Counted from the stretch's first letter, positions 32,783 to 41,459 are shown. The stretch is DNA of 64,000 nucleotides from Rhodocaloribacter litoris (GCF_011682235.2 NZ_CP076718.1:2215793-2279792); one strand, 5' to 3'. The notes: a model not told the origin generated them from the letters alone. Program-made: numbers and translations.

Positions 32783-35653
32783 ATGCCCGACACGCCCGCC
32801 GTCGAGACGCCCGCCGCCACCAACGGCGCCGACCTCCGCCAGATCGCCCGCCGCCACATCGTCATCCGGGGCGCCCGGCAGCACAACCTGAAGAACATCG
32901 ACCTGGACCTGCCCAAGGGCAAACTGATCGTCTTCACCGGCCCGTCCGGCTCGGGCAAGAGCAGCCTGGCCTTCGACACCATCTACGCCGAGGGGCAGCG
33001 GCGCTACGTGGAGAGCCTTTCGGCCTACGCCCGGCAGTTCCTCGAACGGATGGACAAGCCGGACGCGGACCTCATCACGGGGCTGGCCCCGGCCATCGCC
33101 ATCGAGCAGAAGACCACCTCGAAGAACCCGCGCTCAACGGTGGCGACGCAGACGGAGATCTACGACCACCTGCGCCTGCTCTTTGCCCGCATCGGCACGA
33201 CGTACTCGCCCGTCAGCGGCGAACCCGTCACGAAGGACAGCCCCCGCTCGGTGGCCGAGACGCTCACCGACCGGCTGGACGACCGCACGCGCTTCTACCT
33301 GTGCTTCCCCCTGCCTGCCCACGGCAAAAGCCCGGTCCGGCAGGAGCTGGAGGTGCTGCGGCAGCGCGGCTTCTTCCGCCTGGTGGTGCTGCCCACCGAG
33401 AAGCAGGCCGAGAAGGGGGAGACGGAGTCGGTGCTGGACCTGAACGAGACGCCCCCGGAGAAGGTGCGCGTGGCCCGCGAGCGGCTGCTCGTGCTGGTGG
33501 ACCGCCTGGCCGTCAGAAAGGGCGACGAGGCGACGCGCTCGCGCATCGCCGACTCGGTGGAGCAGGCCTTCCGCGAGGGCGGCGGGCGCTGCGTGGCCCT
33601 CGTGGCCCGCGGCGGCCCCCGCTTCGACTTCAGCACCTTCTTCGAGCGCGACGGGATGCGCTTCGAGGAGCCAACGCCCCACCTCTTCTCCTTCAACAGC
33701 CCCCTCGGCGCCTGCCCCACCTGCCAGGGCTTCGGCCGCGTCCCCGGCCTCGACGAGGACCTCATCATCCCCAACCCGGACCTCTCCATCCGGCAGGGCG
33801 CCATCGCCCCGTTCCGCACCGAGCAGTGGAACGCCTACTTCCGCGACCTCATCCGCATCGCCGCCCGCGAGCGCATCGACATCGACGCCCCCTACCACCG
33901 GCTCTCCGAGCGCGAAAAGGAGATCGTCTGGCATGGCAAGGACGACTATGCGGGCATCCTCGGCTTCTTCCGCTTCCTGGAGAAGCACAGCTACAAGATG
34001 CACTACCGCATCTACCACGCCCGCTTCCGGGGCTACTCGCGGTGCCCGGACTGCGAGGGGTTCCGGCTGCGCAAAGAGGCCCTCTACGTGAAGGTGGGCG
34101 GCCTGCACATCGGTGAGGTGTGCGAGCTGACGACGAAGGACGCGTGGGACTTCTTCGAGCACCTGACGCTGACGCCGCATCAGGAGGCCGTCGCCGGGCG
34201 GGTGCTCGAGGAGATCCGCAAGCGCCTCCGCTACCTGGTCGAGGTCGGGCTGGACTACCTCACGCTCGACCGCCTCTCGCAGACCCTCTCCGGCGGCGAG
34301 AGCCAGCGCATCAACCTGGCCACCTCGCTCGGCTCCTCGCTCGTGGGCTCGCTCTACGTGCTCGACGAGCCGTCGATCGGCCTGCACCCGCGCGACACGG
34401 ACCGCCTCATCCGCATCCTCGAACACCTGCGCGACATCGGCAACACGGTCCTCGTCGTCGAGCACGAGGCAGCCATGATGCGCCGGGCCGACCAGATCGT
34501 GGACCTGGGGCCGGGCGCCGGACGCCTCGGCGGCGAGGTCGTCTTCCAGGGCACGTACGACGAACTCCTCCGCGACGCGCGTTCCCTCACCGGCGCCTAC
34601 CTCTCCGGCCGCAAGTCCATCCCCGTGCCGGAACGACGCCGGCCGGTGGACCCGGACTACGCCCTCGTCCTCGAAGGCGCCCGCCAGCACAACCTGAAGC
34701 GGCTCGACGTGCGCTTCCCGCTGGGCGTGCTCTGCTGCGTCACCGGCGTCAGCGGCTCGGGCAAGTCCACCCTCGTGCACGACACCCTCTACCAGGCCCT
34801 GCGCCGCCTCAAGGGCCAGCACGACGGCCAGTCGAAGGTCGGGGCGCACGACGCCCTGCGCGGGCATCAATACGTCGACCAGGTGGAGATGGTGGACCAG
34901 AGCCCCATCGGGCAGACCCCGCGCTCCAACCCGGTCACCTACATCAAGGCGTTCGACGCCATCCGCAACCTGATGGCGGACACCCACCTGGCCCGCATCC
35001 GCGGCTACAAGCCCGGCTACTTCTCCTTCAACGTGCCCGGCGGCCGGTGCGAGGTGTGCCAGGGCGAGGGCTTCGTCCGCGTCGAGATGCAGTTTCTGGC
35101 CGACCTGTACCTGGAGTGCGAGGCGTGCAAGGGCAAACGCTACAAGCAGGATGTGCTCGAGGTCCGGTACCGGGGCAAGAACATCGACGACATCCTGAAC
35201 ATGACCGTCGATGAGGCCGTGGCGTTCTTCGAGGACGTGGGGCCGGTGGTGAACAAGCTGCAGGTGCTCCAGGACATCGGCCTCGGCTACCTGACGCTCG
35301 GGCAGCCGTCGAACACCCTCTCCGGCGGCGAGGCCCAGCGCATCAAGCTGGCCGCGCACCTGGGCAAGACGGCCAAAGACCGCACCCTGTTTCTCTTCGA
35401 CGAGCCCACCACCGGCCTCCACTTCGACGACATCCGCAAGCTGCTGGCCGTCTTCCACCGCCTCGTCGACGCCGGGCACTCGGTGCTCATCGTGGAGCAC
35501 AACCTGGACGTGATCAAGTGTGCCGACTGGGTGATCGACCTGGGGCCGGAAGGCGGGCGGCGCGGCGGCTTCGTCGTGGCCGAGGGCACCCCCGAGGACC
35601 TGGCCGCCCACCCCGAGAGCCACACCGGCCGCTTCCTCCGCGAGGTGCTGTAG
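32783..35653 (+). CDS. uvrA: excinuclease ABC subunit A
   Basis: A 956-aa UvrA, the damage-recognition ATPase of nucleotide excision repair, which works with UvrB and UvrC. Two ABC modules are complete. Walker [10 protein letters not shown] lies at about 53 and GVSGSGKST at about 655; signatures [12 protein letters not shown] at about 502 and [12 protein letters not shown] at about 845. Both zinc modules are present: CPTC...CPDC in the first half and CEVCQGEGF...CEACKGKRY at about 756. Start at ATG 32783 ([10 protein letters not shown]) excludes a GC-rich upstream extension. Its last ~50 bp are repeated at 36462-36511. Confidence 0.97.
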   Translation: MPDTPAVETPAATNGADLRQIARRHIVIRGARQHNLKNIDLDLPKGKLIVFTGPSGSGKSSLAFDTIYAEGQRRYVESLSAYARQFLERMDKPDADLITGLAPAIAIEQKTTSKNPRSTVATQTEIYDHLRLLFARIGTTYSPVSGEPVTKDSPRSVAETLTDRLDDRTRFYLCFPLPAHGKSPVRQELEVLRQRGFFRLVVLPTEKQAEKGETESVLDLNETPPEKVRVARERLLVLVDRLAVRKGDEATRSRIADSVEQAFREGGGRCVALVARGGPRFDFSTFFERDGMRFEEPTPHLFSFNSPLGACPTCQGFGRVPGLDEDLIIPNPDLSIRQGAIAPFRTEQWNAYFRDLIRIAARERIDIDAPYHRLSEREKEIVWHGKDDYAGILGFFRFLEKHSYKMHYRIYHARFRGYSRCPDCEGFRLRKEALYVKVGGLHIGEVCELTTKDAWDFFEHLTLTPHQEAVAGRVLEEIRKRLRYLVEVGLDYLTLDRLSQTLSGGESQRINLATSLGSSLVGSLYVLDEPSIGLHPRDTDRLIRILEHLRDIGNTVLVVEHEAAMMRRADQIVDLGPGAGRLGGEVVFQGTYDELLRDARSLTGAYLSGRKSIPVPERRRPVDPDYALVLEGARQHNLKRLDVRFPLGVLCCVTGVSGSGKSTLVHDTLYQALRRLKGQHDGQSKVGAHDALRGHQYVDQVEMVDQSPIGQTPRSNPVTYIKAFDAIRNLMADTHLARIRGYKPGYFSFNVPGGRCEVCQGEGFVRVEMQFLADLYLECEACKGKRYKQDVLEVRYRGKNIDDILNMTVDEAVAFFEDVGPVVNKLQVLQDIGLGYLTLGQPSNTLSGGEAQRIKLAAHLGKTAKDRTLFLFDEPTTGLHFDDIRKLLAVFHRLVDAGHSVLIVEHNLDVIKCADWVIDLGPEGGRRGGFVVAEGTPEDLAAHPESHTGRFLREVL
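35602..35651 (+). repeat. 50-bp direct repeat, copy 1 (3' end of uvrA)
   Basis: This is the final coding stretch of uvrA (peptide [16 protein letters not shown]). It matches 36462-36511 with only two mismatches in 50 bp. The match ends at the stop codon and does not extend upstream. It marks one border of the inserted nucleotidyltransferase module. Confidence 0.9.
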
Positions 35654-35682
35654 CCGCACCGGCTGTGACCAGGCGCGGCTAC
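35650..35682 (+). terminator. hairpin directly behind uvrA
   Basis: Perfect 8-bp arms GTAGCCGC (35650-35657) and GCGGCTAC (35675-35682) enclose a 17-nt loop. The left arm overlaps the uvrA stop codon. No T-tract follows, so it is not a standard intrinsic terminator; it may pause transcription or protect the mRNA end. Confidence 0.4.
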
Positions 35683-35686
35683 AGCA

Positions 35687-35728
35687 TCAGGGGGAGGCAA
35701 CGTACCGTCAGGGTGAGGCAACGTAACG
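35687..35728. repeat. two tandem 21-bp direct repeats behind uvrA
   Basis: Two head-to-tail copies of a 21-bp unit, TCAGGGGGAGGCAACGTACC-type, occupy 35687-35707 and 35708-35728 and differ at two positions. They lie between the uvrA hairpin and the nucleotidyltransferase gene, within the interval bounded by the 50-bp uvrA repeats. Function unknown. Confidence 0.75.
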
Positions 35729-35751
35729 GTAGCGATTCTGCCTTCTCGATA

Positions 35752-36201
35752 TCACGGAAGATGCTCCAGATCGTTCAAATCCTTATGCCGGCCGCTGGCC
35801 CGCTTATTCCGCTTCAAACACTCCAGACCGATGATCGAGACGTTAACCTCCCCAAGTTTATCCTCAACACGCTGCGCATAGCACGACCCGAATTCAACAC
35901 CGCTCGCGCTCGTTAAAATCTCTACCCGCAGCGGTGGATGCCCCATACGTATGATCTGATCCTTTCGCTCGAACAGCTCTGGCTGCAACGCCGGCACATC
36001 GAACCCGAATGCTCGTAGTGCCCGGTAGATGCGTTGCGCATTCTCTTCAGAACGCTCGATCCAGATGTCAAGGTCACCTGTGGTTCGAGGGTAGCCGTGA
36101 TAGGCCACCGCATAGCCCCCGACGATGAGATACTTTACCTCATGAGCGCGAAACAACCTCAACAGTTCGCTGAATTCGGTCGGAAGCTGGATCGTAGGCA
36201 T
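35752..36201 (-). CDS. nucleotidyltransferase-fold protein (MNT/AbiEii-like)
   Basis: A 149-aa protein with the minimal nucleotidyltransferase signature: VGGYAVAYHGYPRTTGDLDI gives the GG...DxD pattern near residue 30-47, and a third acidic position occurs in RVEILTS. Proteins of this class occur in MNT-HEPN and AbiEii-type toxin-antitoxin systems, where they AMPylate or nucleotidylate a partner or tRNA. The upstream gene (36140-36346) overlaps its start by 62 bp, so they are co-expressed. Both lie inside the segment bounded by uvrA-end repeats, suggesting joint transfer. Role as toxin or antitoxin is not decided by the sequence. Confidence 0.75.
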   Translation of the reverse strand: MPTIQLPTEFSELLRLFRAHEVKYLIVGGYAVAYHGYPRTTGDLDIWIERSEENAQRIYRALRAFGFDVPALQPELFERKDQIIRMGHPPLRVEILTSASGVEFGSCYAQRVEDKLGEVNVSIIGLECLKRNKRASGRHKDLNDLEHLP

Positions 36202-36346
36202 AGTTGAGCTGGCGCATCTCTTCGAGCGCGGCGAGGCGTTCCCGGGGGGTCAAAGACAACCAGTAGGCACGGTCCTGTTCTTCAGCCTCCGCAAAAGACG
36301 TGACGGAGAAGGCCGATCTATCCAGCCTGGAACGTGCACCTGCCAT
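36140..36346 (-). CDS. small partner protein of the nucleotidyltransferase
   Basis: A 68-aa protein (from ATG 36346) containing SFAEAEEQDRAYWLSLTPRE, a motif common in short proteins encoded just upstream of MNT-type nucleotidyltransferases. It is acidic and helical, with no membrane segment. Its 3' end overlaps the nucleotidyltransferase start by 62 bp in another frame, a strong sign of a two-gene module. By analogy it may be the cognate partner of a toxin-antitoxin-like pair; no activity has been proved for this family as far as I know. Confidence 0.65.
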   Translation of the reverse strand: MAGARSRLDRSAFSVTSFAEAEEQDRAYWLSLTPRERLAALEEMRQLNYAYDPASDRIQRTVEVVSRS

Positions 36347-36461
36347 GGGTCTGAAGGTGTTTGGGATGATTGCACGATGTAACGCCTCACCCACGCTTCC
36401 GCTCCCCGGGCAGGCTAACGAAGAACTCAGTCGCCCGCCGGAATACCAGCAGATCGAGCCG

Positions 36462-36511
36462 GCCGCCCACCCCGAGAGCCACACCGGCCGCTCCCTGCGC
36501 GAGGTGCTGTG
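36462..36511 (+). repeat. 50-bp direct repeat, copy 2 (uvrA 3'-end duplicate)
   Basis: A second copy of the uvrA 3' end (peptide [16 protein letters not shown] then TGA) with no uvrA sequence before it. It lies 860 bp from copy 1, behind the nucleotidyltransferase module and just ahead of the VapB-like gene. Most likely it was brought in or created by an integration event at the end of uvrA. Confidence 0.9.
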
Positions 36512-36580
36512 AGCATCCCACGAACCCGGGAGGAGGCCGGGCGTATTTCCAGATCAGATGCAATCCAGCCTCCCGATTCC

Positions 36581-36796
36581 ATGAAAGTCCGCGTCAACGA
36601 CGACGGCGTCGTGATCCCGCGTCATCTCCTCGGCGACGCGGCCGAAGTCGAGATTCGCAAAGAGAACGGCATCGTGGTGGTGATCCCGCTGCCTGCCGAT
36701 GATCCCATCCTGGGCCTGGGCAGCCGACCCGTCTCCTCCGACCTCCCCGACGCGTCTGCGGCGCACGACCGCTATCTATACGACGATGCCGGATGA
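36581..36796 (+). CDS. VapB/AbrB-like antitoxin
   Basis: A 71-aa protein starting MKVRVNDDGVVIPRHLLGDA, a swapped-hairpin AbrB-type DNA-binding domain (residues about 1-40). The flexible acidic C-terminal tail is of the kind that inhibits PIN toxins (SAAHDRYLYDDAG). I chose ATG 36581 over upstream ATGs because it begins the conserved domain. Its stop overlaps the start of the PIN gene by 4 bp (ATGA), the usual VapBC coupling. The toxin partner is broken, so this antitoxin is now an orphan. Confidence 0.75.
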   Translation: MKVRVNDDGVVIPRHLLGDAAEVEIRKENGIVVVIPLPADDPILGLGSRPVSSDLPDASAAHDRYLYDDAG

Positions 36797-36948
36797 AGCG
36801 ACTGTTTCTGGATACGGGGTATCTTCTCGCGTTGGAACTGTCGGATGACCAGCACCATCACGCGGCACAACGTCACTGGCAAACCCTTCGAGACGATGAC
36901 TTTCACCTCCTCACGACCTCATACGTGTTCGACGAGGTCGTGACCTTC
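36793..36948 (+). pseudogene. VapC-type PIN toxin, truncated by IS3
   Basis: Only the first 52 residues of a PIN-domain ribonuclease remain: MKRLFLDTGYLLALELSDDQ with the first active-site Asp (D7), and TTSYVFDEVVTF with the next conserved acidic residue. At 36949 the frame continues without a stop into an IS3 integrase fragment (RGPDELWVADITYV), so a 192-aa chimeric frame remains to 37371. The remaining PIN acidic residues are lost and the toxin should be inactive. Confidence 0.8.
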
Positions 36949-37178
36949 CGTGGTCCCGATGAGCTCTGGGTGGCCGACATCACCTACGTCCCGACGGCTG
37001 CCGGCTTCCTGTATCTGTCCGTTGTACTCGATGCCTCCAGTCGCCGCATCGTCGGCTGGGCGATGGCCAGTCCCCTCCGGGTGGAGCTGGTACTGGCGGC
37101 CGAGGAGATGGCGCTGACTCAGCGCAAGCCCGAAGGCATCATTTATCCTTCGGGTCAGAGGTGCCAGTACACGTCGAT
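36949..37178 (+). mobile_element. IS3-family transposase (rve core) fragment
   Basis: An internal piece of a DDE/rve integrase in frame with the PIN remnant: PDELWVADITYVPTAAGFLY carries the first catalytic Asp, followed by SRRIVGWAMA. The region of the second Asp has decayed (IIYPSGQRCQYTS in place of an HSDxGxQYTS motif). No terminal repeats belong to this piece; its right side is cut by the left end of a second IS3 element at 37179. Confidence 0.75.
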
Positions 37179-37228
37179 TGAACCGCCCCGGGTTTGCAGG
37201 AGACTCCAGCATTTGAGAACCTGGAGTC

Positions 37229-37558
37229 ATGAACAGAAAAAGTACGCCCCTGAGATCCGCGAGCGGGCCATTATGGCGATCGAAAATCGCCGGTATGGTG
37301 TTCGAGCACGAGCACCCCTCACAATGGGCGGCCATCGAGTCTATTGCCCGGAAGATCGGCTGCACGGCTGAGACGCTGCGCAAGTGGGTACGCCAGAAAG
37401 AGCGGGACGAGGGTCGCAGAGCCGGCATCACCACCGACGAGCGTGCCCGGCTCAAGAAACTCGAACGCGAGAAGCGCGAACTGCGCCGGGCCAACGAGAT
37501 CCTTCGCAAGGCCTCGGCCTGTTTCGCCCAGGCGGAGCTCGACCGCCGACCGAGGTAA
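37229..37558 (+). pseudogene. IS3 orfA (transposase N-terminal HTH), frameshifted
   Basis: The C-terminal two thirds are clear orfA sequence ([34 protein letters not shown], leucine-zipper-like coil [20 protein letters not shown]). The N-terminal family motif [11 protein letters not shown] is present but in another frame, apparently after loss of one A in the run just after the start codon, with a second shift near 37290. OrfA is therefore disrupted. Confidence 0.7.
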
Positions 37559-38028
37559 TGGTGCGTTTCATTAACGAACACCGGGACGAGTACGGAGTCG
37601 AGCCGATCTGCGATGTACGGCCGATCGCTCCGTCGACCTACTACAGTCACAAGGCTCGAGCGGCCGGCCCGTCGCTGCGATCTGCCCGGGCCCAGCGAGA
37701 CGAAGCGCTGCGCGTGGAGAGTCAGCGCGTGTGGGAGACGAACGCCCGCGTCTATGGCGTGCGCGAGCTCTGGCACCAGCTCAAACGAGCGGGCATCACG
37801 GTGGCACGATGTACGGTGGCCCGCCTGATGGACGAGATGGGGCTTCACGGGGTAGTTCGAGGCTGCCGCTTCAAGACGACCGTGTCCGCGGAGGCTACGG
37901 ATCGGCCCCTGGACCTCGTAGAGCGCGACTTCTCAGCAGCGCGTCCCAATGAGCTCTGGGTCTCGGATCTGACCTATGTTGCCACCTGGCGCGGCTTCGT
38001 CTACGTGGCCTTCGTCATCGATGCCTTC
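37558..38028 (+). pseudogene. IS3 orfB (DDE transposase), C-terminally truncated
   Basis: The frame begins at the ATG overlapping the orfA stop (TAATG) and reads VRFINEHRDEYGVEPICDV, APSTYY, VYGVRELWHQLKRAGITVA, then the rve start PNELWVSDLTYVATWRGFVY with the first Asp. After VIDAF homology ends and unrelated sequence continues to a stop at 38205. The second Asp and the Glu are absent. Confidence 0.75.
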
Positions 38029-38078
38029 TACTGTCCACGTAACCGGGGTAAGTCCAGTATTCCTTTGGCGATCTTGCC

Positions 38079-38151
38079 ACCCAACGGCCTGCGCTTCACC
38101 TGCGCCGCGGAGCGCCAGCGCAGCGGCGTCAGATTCAAACGCTGGTTGAAG
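38079..38151 (-). repeat. attC-like integron recombination site
   Basis: A 73-bp imperfect palindrome. On the minus strand it begins CTTCAAC, a near match to the R'' core RYYYAAC, and ends GTTGGGT, a perfect match to the R' core GTTRRRY. Internal arms (TGACGCCGC / GCGGCGCAGG) pair. It starts 14 bp after the stop of the methyltransferase gene at 38165, as attC sites do in gene cassettes. No integron integrase is in the window. Confidence 0.45.
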
Positions 38152-38164
38152 GGCACATTCACTC

Positions 38165-39046
38165 TCATTTCGCAGCCCAAAGATAAGCGACTGCACTGCG
38201 AGTGATCCCTTGTCCTGCTTCAGCCAGTGGACGCAGATAGGTGACAAAAGTCTCCCTTTCACCGGGCAATAATGCTTCTTGTACGGCCTCTTCAAGAGTG
38301 GGAATCTTAGGATTGCCGGCTGTACGTAACATAGTCTCCCAATTCACCTTTTCCTTTGGCTTGATCTCGATCTGCAATTCAAGGTGGACTTCTCGAAAGC
38401 CCACCTGCTCTGCAAAAGCGATCAGGTCTCGGTCATCAAAATCGAGCATAGGATCGCTATCGAGCGGTTGCAATTGCTGATATATGCCCTTCACTTTTTG
38501 GGCAATCTCTGCCACAGGAGTAACATCGTACCCCCAGAAGATGTGCGGTGGTTCAGGGAGACCAAACCGGTTGATAGGCTCAAATATGGACAATCTACCA
38601 CCGGCTTTGAGAACACGGTGAAACTCGCAGAAAGCCTGTTGCTTATCTTTAACGTAGATGAGGACCGAGCGCGTCGTTACAACATCAACTGCCTCTCCCT
38701 GTATAGGGGATAAATCCTCAGCGGGAGCACATACGAATTGGCAACGGTCAAGAACGCCCATTTTTTGAGCAATGCTCTGGGCATGATCAAGTAGGTCTTG
38801 CGAAACATCCGAGAAGATCACGTGTACCGTGCTCGACCTTTTGAGCGCCCCAAAGGCAATCAGCCCGTCGCCACAACCGACATCCAACAGGGTTTCGCCA
38901 TCTCTCAAGTTCGCGTGCTCGAGAACCTTATCACGCACCCGGTTCAGCTCCTCCATTGTGGCCTTCATACGCTCAGCGTCGCCGCCGAAGCGTCGCTGCA
39001 ATAGCCACTCACACCATATGTCGCGCTGATCTTTTGTCATCTCCAT
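38165..39046 (-). CDS. class I SAM-dependent methyltransferase (possible gene cassette)
   Basis: A 293-aa methyltransferase. SAM motif I is LLDVGCGDGLIAFGAL (about 60), then VIFSDVSQDLL, APAEDLSP, VVTTRSVLIYVKDK and VLKAGGRLSIFEP. The C-terminal 100 residues (GFREVHLELQIEIKPKEKVN) form a substrate lid. I chose ATG 39046 (MEMTKDQRD) because GGAGGG lies 6 bp upstream, though an ATG at 39067 is in frame. Its base composition is clearly AT-richer than the flanking core genes. An attC-like site follows 14 bp after its stop, so it may have arrived as a cassette. Substrate unknown. Confidence 0.75.
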   Translation of the reverse strand: MEMTKDQRDIWCEWLLQRRFGGDAERMKATMEELNRVRDKVLEHANLRDGETLLDVGCGDGLIAFGALKRSSTVHVIFSDVSQDLLDHAQSIAQKMGVLDRCQFVCAPAEDLSPIQGEAVDVVTTRSVLIYVKDKQQAFCEFHRVLKAGGRLSIFEPINRFGLPEPPHIFWGYDVTPVAEIAQKVKGIYQQLQPLDSDPMLDFDDRDLIAFAEQVGFREVHLELQIEIKPKEKVNWETMLRTAGNPKIPTLEEAVQEALLPGERETFVTYLRPLAEAGQGITRSAVAYLWAAK

Positions 39047-39206
39047 CACGAACCCTCCGGTATCCATGATTCTGCTACCCAGCTACTGTGCTGTCAATCC
39101 TTCCGCATCCTGCACCACGTTCAGAGGATTGCTGGAAAACGGCTCCTCGCCATACATAAAAGACATCAACCAGGTGAAAACGACGATTCACCGGTCGCCT
39201 CCGTCC

Positions 39207-39713
39207 TCATGTTAAACGCATAGTCCGGTTCGGTTTGGACTCACTGCTCGGCAGTACTGCAAATCGCAGCACCGGCAGCATTCGCCCTTCTGGCCTCGAC
39301 GGCACGCTTCCAACCGGAACGGCTCCCATCCTTCGATAGAATCCTTCGGCATGCGGATCGGCGACGATCTTCAAGGTTGATCCTCCGAGCTGCGCGATTA
39401 TCCCTACCGCATGCTCAAATAGAACTCTCCCGATTCCCATCCCCATCGACTCCGGTTCCACCCAGATGTGATCCAATTCGTACTCTTCACCTTCACCGAT
39501 GAGCGCATAAAAACCCACGACTTCGCCTTTGCTCACAGCGCAGTAGACGGGATGTGTCATGATGAATTCCGGCGTGACGGTCAGCTCATCGGCCCATAAA
39601 CGCATCAACCGTTCATCGTATCCCCACGAGCCTTTGGCCGCAAAGGCAATCTCCGTCAACCGACGGGCTTCGTCCGAACGCGCAGGGCGGATCTCAATTT
39701 CCACCATCTTCAT
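39207..39713 (-). CDS. GNAT-family N-acetyltransferase
   Basis: A 168-aa acetyltransferase. The acetyl-CoA loop MGMGIGRVLFEHA is preceded by the typical strand YELDHIWVEPES, and the C-terminal GFYRRMGAV helix-strand completes the fold. AAGGAGGT lies in the end of the preceding methyltransferase gene, and the two genes overlap by 4 bp (ATGA), so translation is coupled. The acceptor (small molecule or protein) cannot be told from sequence. It is the third gene of the SDR-methyltransferase-GNAT unit. Confidence 0.8.
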   Translation of the reverse strand: MKMVEIEIRPARSDEARRLTEIAFAAKGSWGYDERLMRLWADELTVTPEFIMTHPVYCAVSKGEVVGFYALIGEGEEYELDHIWVEPESMGMGIGRVLFEHAVGIIAQLGGSTLKIVADPHAEGFYRRMGAVPVGSVPSRPEGRMLPVLRFAVLPSSESKPNRTMRLT

Positions 39714-40567
39714 CGTTTATCTACCTCCTTCACGTTATTCGTCAGTTGCTGCCTCTTCTTACCAATAAACAGAAAATGATCGCTCTGACTGATCCCTTCG
39801 ATAGTTCTACCGGTTCGTTCCACCAGATCGAGCCATGCTTCACGCTCATTGTCAGACAGATTGTTCAACTGCGACTGCCATACACTCGTGAACGATTCCA
39901 CCCCGACCAAAGCGAGTTCTTCAAAGTAACCAGCCAGAAGCTCGCGAAATTCACTCACGGTCGTTAAATGTGCATACCCAAGCGGTGGGGCATGCTCCGG
40001 ATCGAGCTTCCCATTCCGCAAATATTCCTCGTGAAATGCCTTGCGCCTGATGCTCTCTTCCGGCTTCTCCCGAAAGAGATCGCGCAAATACGCCAGGCGA
40101 TTGATCCCCGCTGCAAACAGGACGCCTCCCACTTTCAGCACACGATACCCCTCCCTGACTGCTTGCCGCCGTTCGGACAGTTCCCGAAGATGATAGAGCG
40201 GTCCGAGCATCAGAACCGCATCGCAGCTTTCATCGCCAAGACAGCTCAGATCGGTCGCTGATGTCTGAACAACGGTTTTGACCTGATGCCCGAGCCCGGC
40301 CTGCTCCACGCGTTCACGCGCCGCCTCAAGCAACCGCACACTGACATCTATCAGATGAATGGTGCACCCCCTCTTTGCGAGAAAAGACGCATAGTGTCCG
40401 GCGCCGGCTCCAACATCGGCTACCACCGAAGTATTTGGGACATATCGCTCCAGATAGCGACAGGTGATGGCATATTCTACCGGGCAATATTCCTCCAGCC
40501 GTTCAAGCTCAAACTGAAATGCCCATCCATCGTAATGTTTAGCTACATTATGCTCTTCGCCTTTCAT
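39710..40567 (-). CDS. class I SAM-dependent methyltransferase
   Basis: A 285-aa methyltransferase. Motif I is VADVGAGAGHYASFLA, followed by TIHLIDVSVRLLEAA, the post-I LGPLYHLRELSERRQAV and VLKVGGVLFAAG. The GPLYHL motif is typical of a methyltransferase group found near antibiotic or metal-resistance genes. The ATG at 40567 follows the SDR stop by one base (TAATATG); the frame extends to a TTG at 40579, which is less likely. It overlaps the GNAT gene by 4 bp. Substrate unknown. Confidence 0.8.
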   Translation of the reverse strand: MKGEEHNVAKHYDGWAFQFELERLEEYCPVEYAITCRYLERYVPNTSVVADVGAGAGHYASFLAKRGCTIHLIDVSVRLLEAARERVEQAGLGHQVKTVVQTSATDLSCLGDESCDAVLMLGPLYHLRELSERRQAVREGYRVLKVGGVLFAAGINRLAYLRDLFREKPEESIRRKAFHEEYLRNGKLDPEHAPPLGYAHLTTVSEFRELLAGYFEELALVGVESFTSVWQSQLNNLSDNEREAWLDLVERTGRTIEGISQSDHFLFIGKKRQQLTNNVKEVDKR

Positions 40568-40568
40568 A

Positions 40569-41366
40569 TTATCGAGCAAACGCAGTCAGTCCTCCATCTA
40601 CGATGAAAGAGACGCCTGTGATGTAAGAAGCTGCATTGGAACATAGCCAGGTTGCCGCCTCTGCTGCTTCCTCGGGCATTCCCATGCGACCTAACGGGAT
40701 ACGTCCTTGCTCTCCGGCCCGAAGCTGTTCACGCTTTCGAGCATCTCCACCTGCGATACGTTCCAAAATTTGTTGGCGCATCTCCGTATCGAACGCACCG
40801 AGCACCAGCGCATTCACTCGAATGCCGTTCGCAGCATACTCAAGCGCTGCCGACTTCGTAAGCCCAAGGACCCCGGCCTTGGTTGCCGCGTAGAGCGCCG
40901 CACGCGGTATCCCGCCTAATCCATTTACGGAAGATGTGTTTAAAATCACACCTCCCTGTGGGTTCTGGCGCAGCATCTGGATGATTTCAGCTTTCATGCA
41001 TAACCATACACCTTTAAGATTCACCGCCACCGCACGGTCGAACTCGACTTCTGTGTATTCGGCTGTGAGGCGTAACGTCTGGTTGGTTTCAGCGGCATTG
41101 TTAATCGCCACATCCAATCGACCAAACCGCATAACTGTCTCGGCTACAAGACGCTCGACCTCTTCGCCAATCGCGACATCACAAGGCACAAACATTGCCT
41201 TTCCACCCCGGCCTTCAATCTCTCTGACCACTGTTCTTCCCCGTTCCTCTCTGCGAGCAGCAATGGCTACACAGGCACCACGTTGTGCAAAAGCCATTGC
41301 CATTGCACGCCCCAGGCCTGAACTCCCGCCTGTAATCAGAACAACTTTGTTCTCGAACTCCAGCAT
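40569..41366 (-). CDS. short-chain dehydrogenase/reductase
   Basis: A 265-aa classical SDR oxidoreductase. The NAD(P)-binding motif is TGGSSGLGRAMA (TGxxxGxG), with the NNAAE motif, catalytic Ser in LNTSSVNG and the YxxxK pair in ALYAATKAGVLG. The C-terminal GVSFIVDGGLTA is typical. Basic residues after the second strand (IAARREERGR) suggest NADP preference. ATG 41366 (MLEFENKVV) has AAGGA 7 bp upstream. First gene of a tight three-gene run with methyltransferase and GNAT, so the product may be a modified small molecule. Confidence 0.85.
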   Translation of the reverse strand: MLEFENKVVLITGGSSGLGRAMAMAFAQRGACVAIAARREERGRTVVREIEGRGGKAMFVPCDVAIGEEVERLVAETVMRFGRLDVAINNAAETNQTLRLTAEYTEVEFDRAVAVNLKGVWLCMKAEIIQMLRQNPQGGVILNTSSVNGLGGIPRAALYAATKAGVLGLTKSAALEYAANGIRVNALVLGAFDTEMRQQILERIAGGDARKREQLRAGEQGRIPLGRMGMPEEAAEAATWLCSNAASYITGVSFIVDGGLTAFAR

Positions 41367-41459
41367 ACCAATATCCTTACACAAAAGAACAACTTGATAG
41401 CGATAAGTTTGCTGTTCAGCATGTTTTAACTATTTCCTCTTTTTCAGTTGTTCCGAATT

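Larger units (their letters stand above)
37179..38028 (+). mobile_element. truncated, decayed IS3-family insertion sequence
   Basis: The left terminus is recognisable as TGAACCGCCCCGGGTTTGC at 37179, an IS3-like end. orfA (helix-turn-helix, about 37229-37558) and orfB (37558 onward) follow with a TAATG overlap. The element stops at about 38028 within the rve domain (last family residues VAFVIDAF), so the right end and the last catalytic Glu are missing. The element was inserted into the older IS3 fragment to its left. Confidence 0.8.

Noticed and set aside
33134-35659. 841-codon minus-strand frame over uvrA
   Set aside because: Antisense to a complete UvrA; no motif.
39150-39213. Possible third attC site behind the GNAT gene (GTTTAAC overlapping the stop)
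   Set aside because: The second core (GTTGATG) fails the consensus at two positions and the outer arms do not pair; only a simple GGTGAA/TTCACC hairpin remains.
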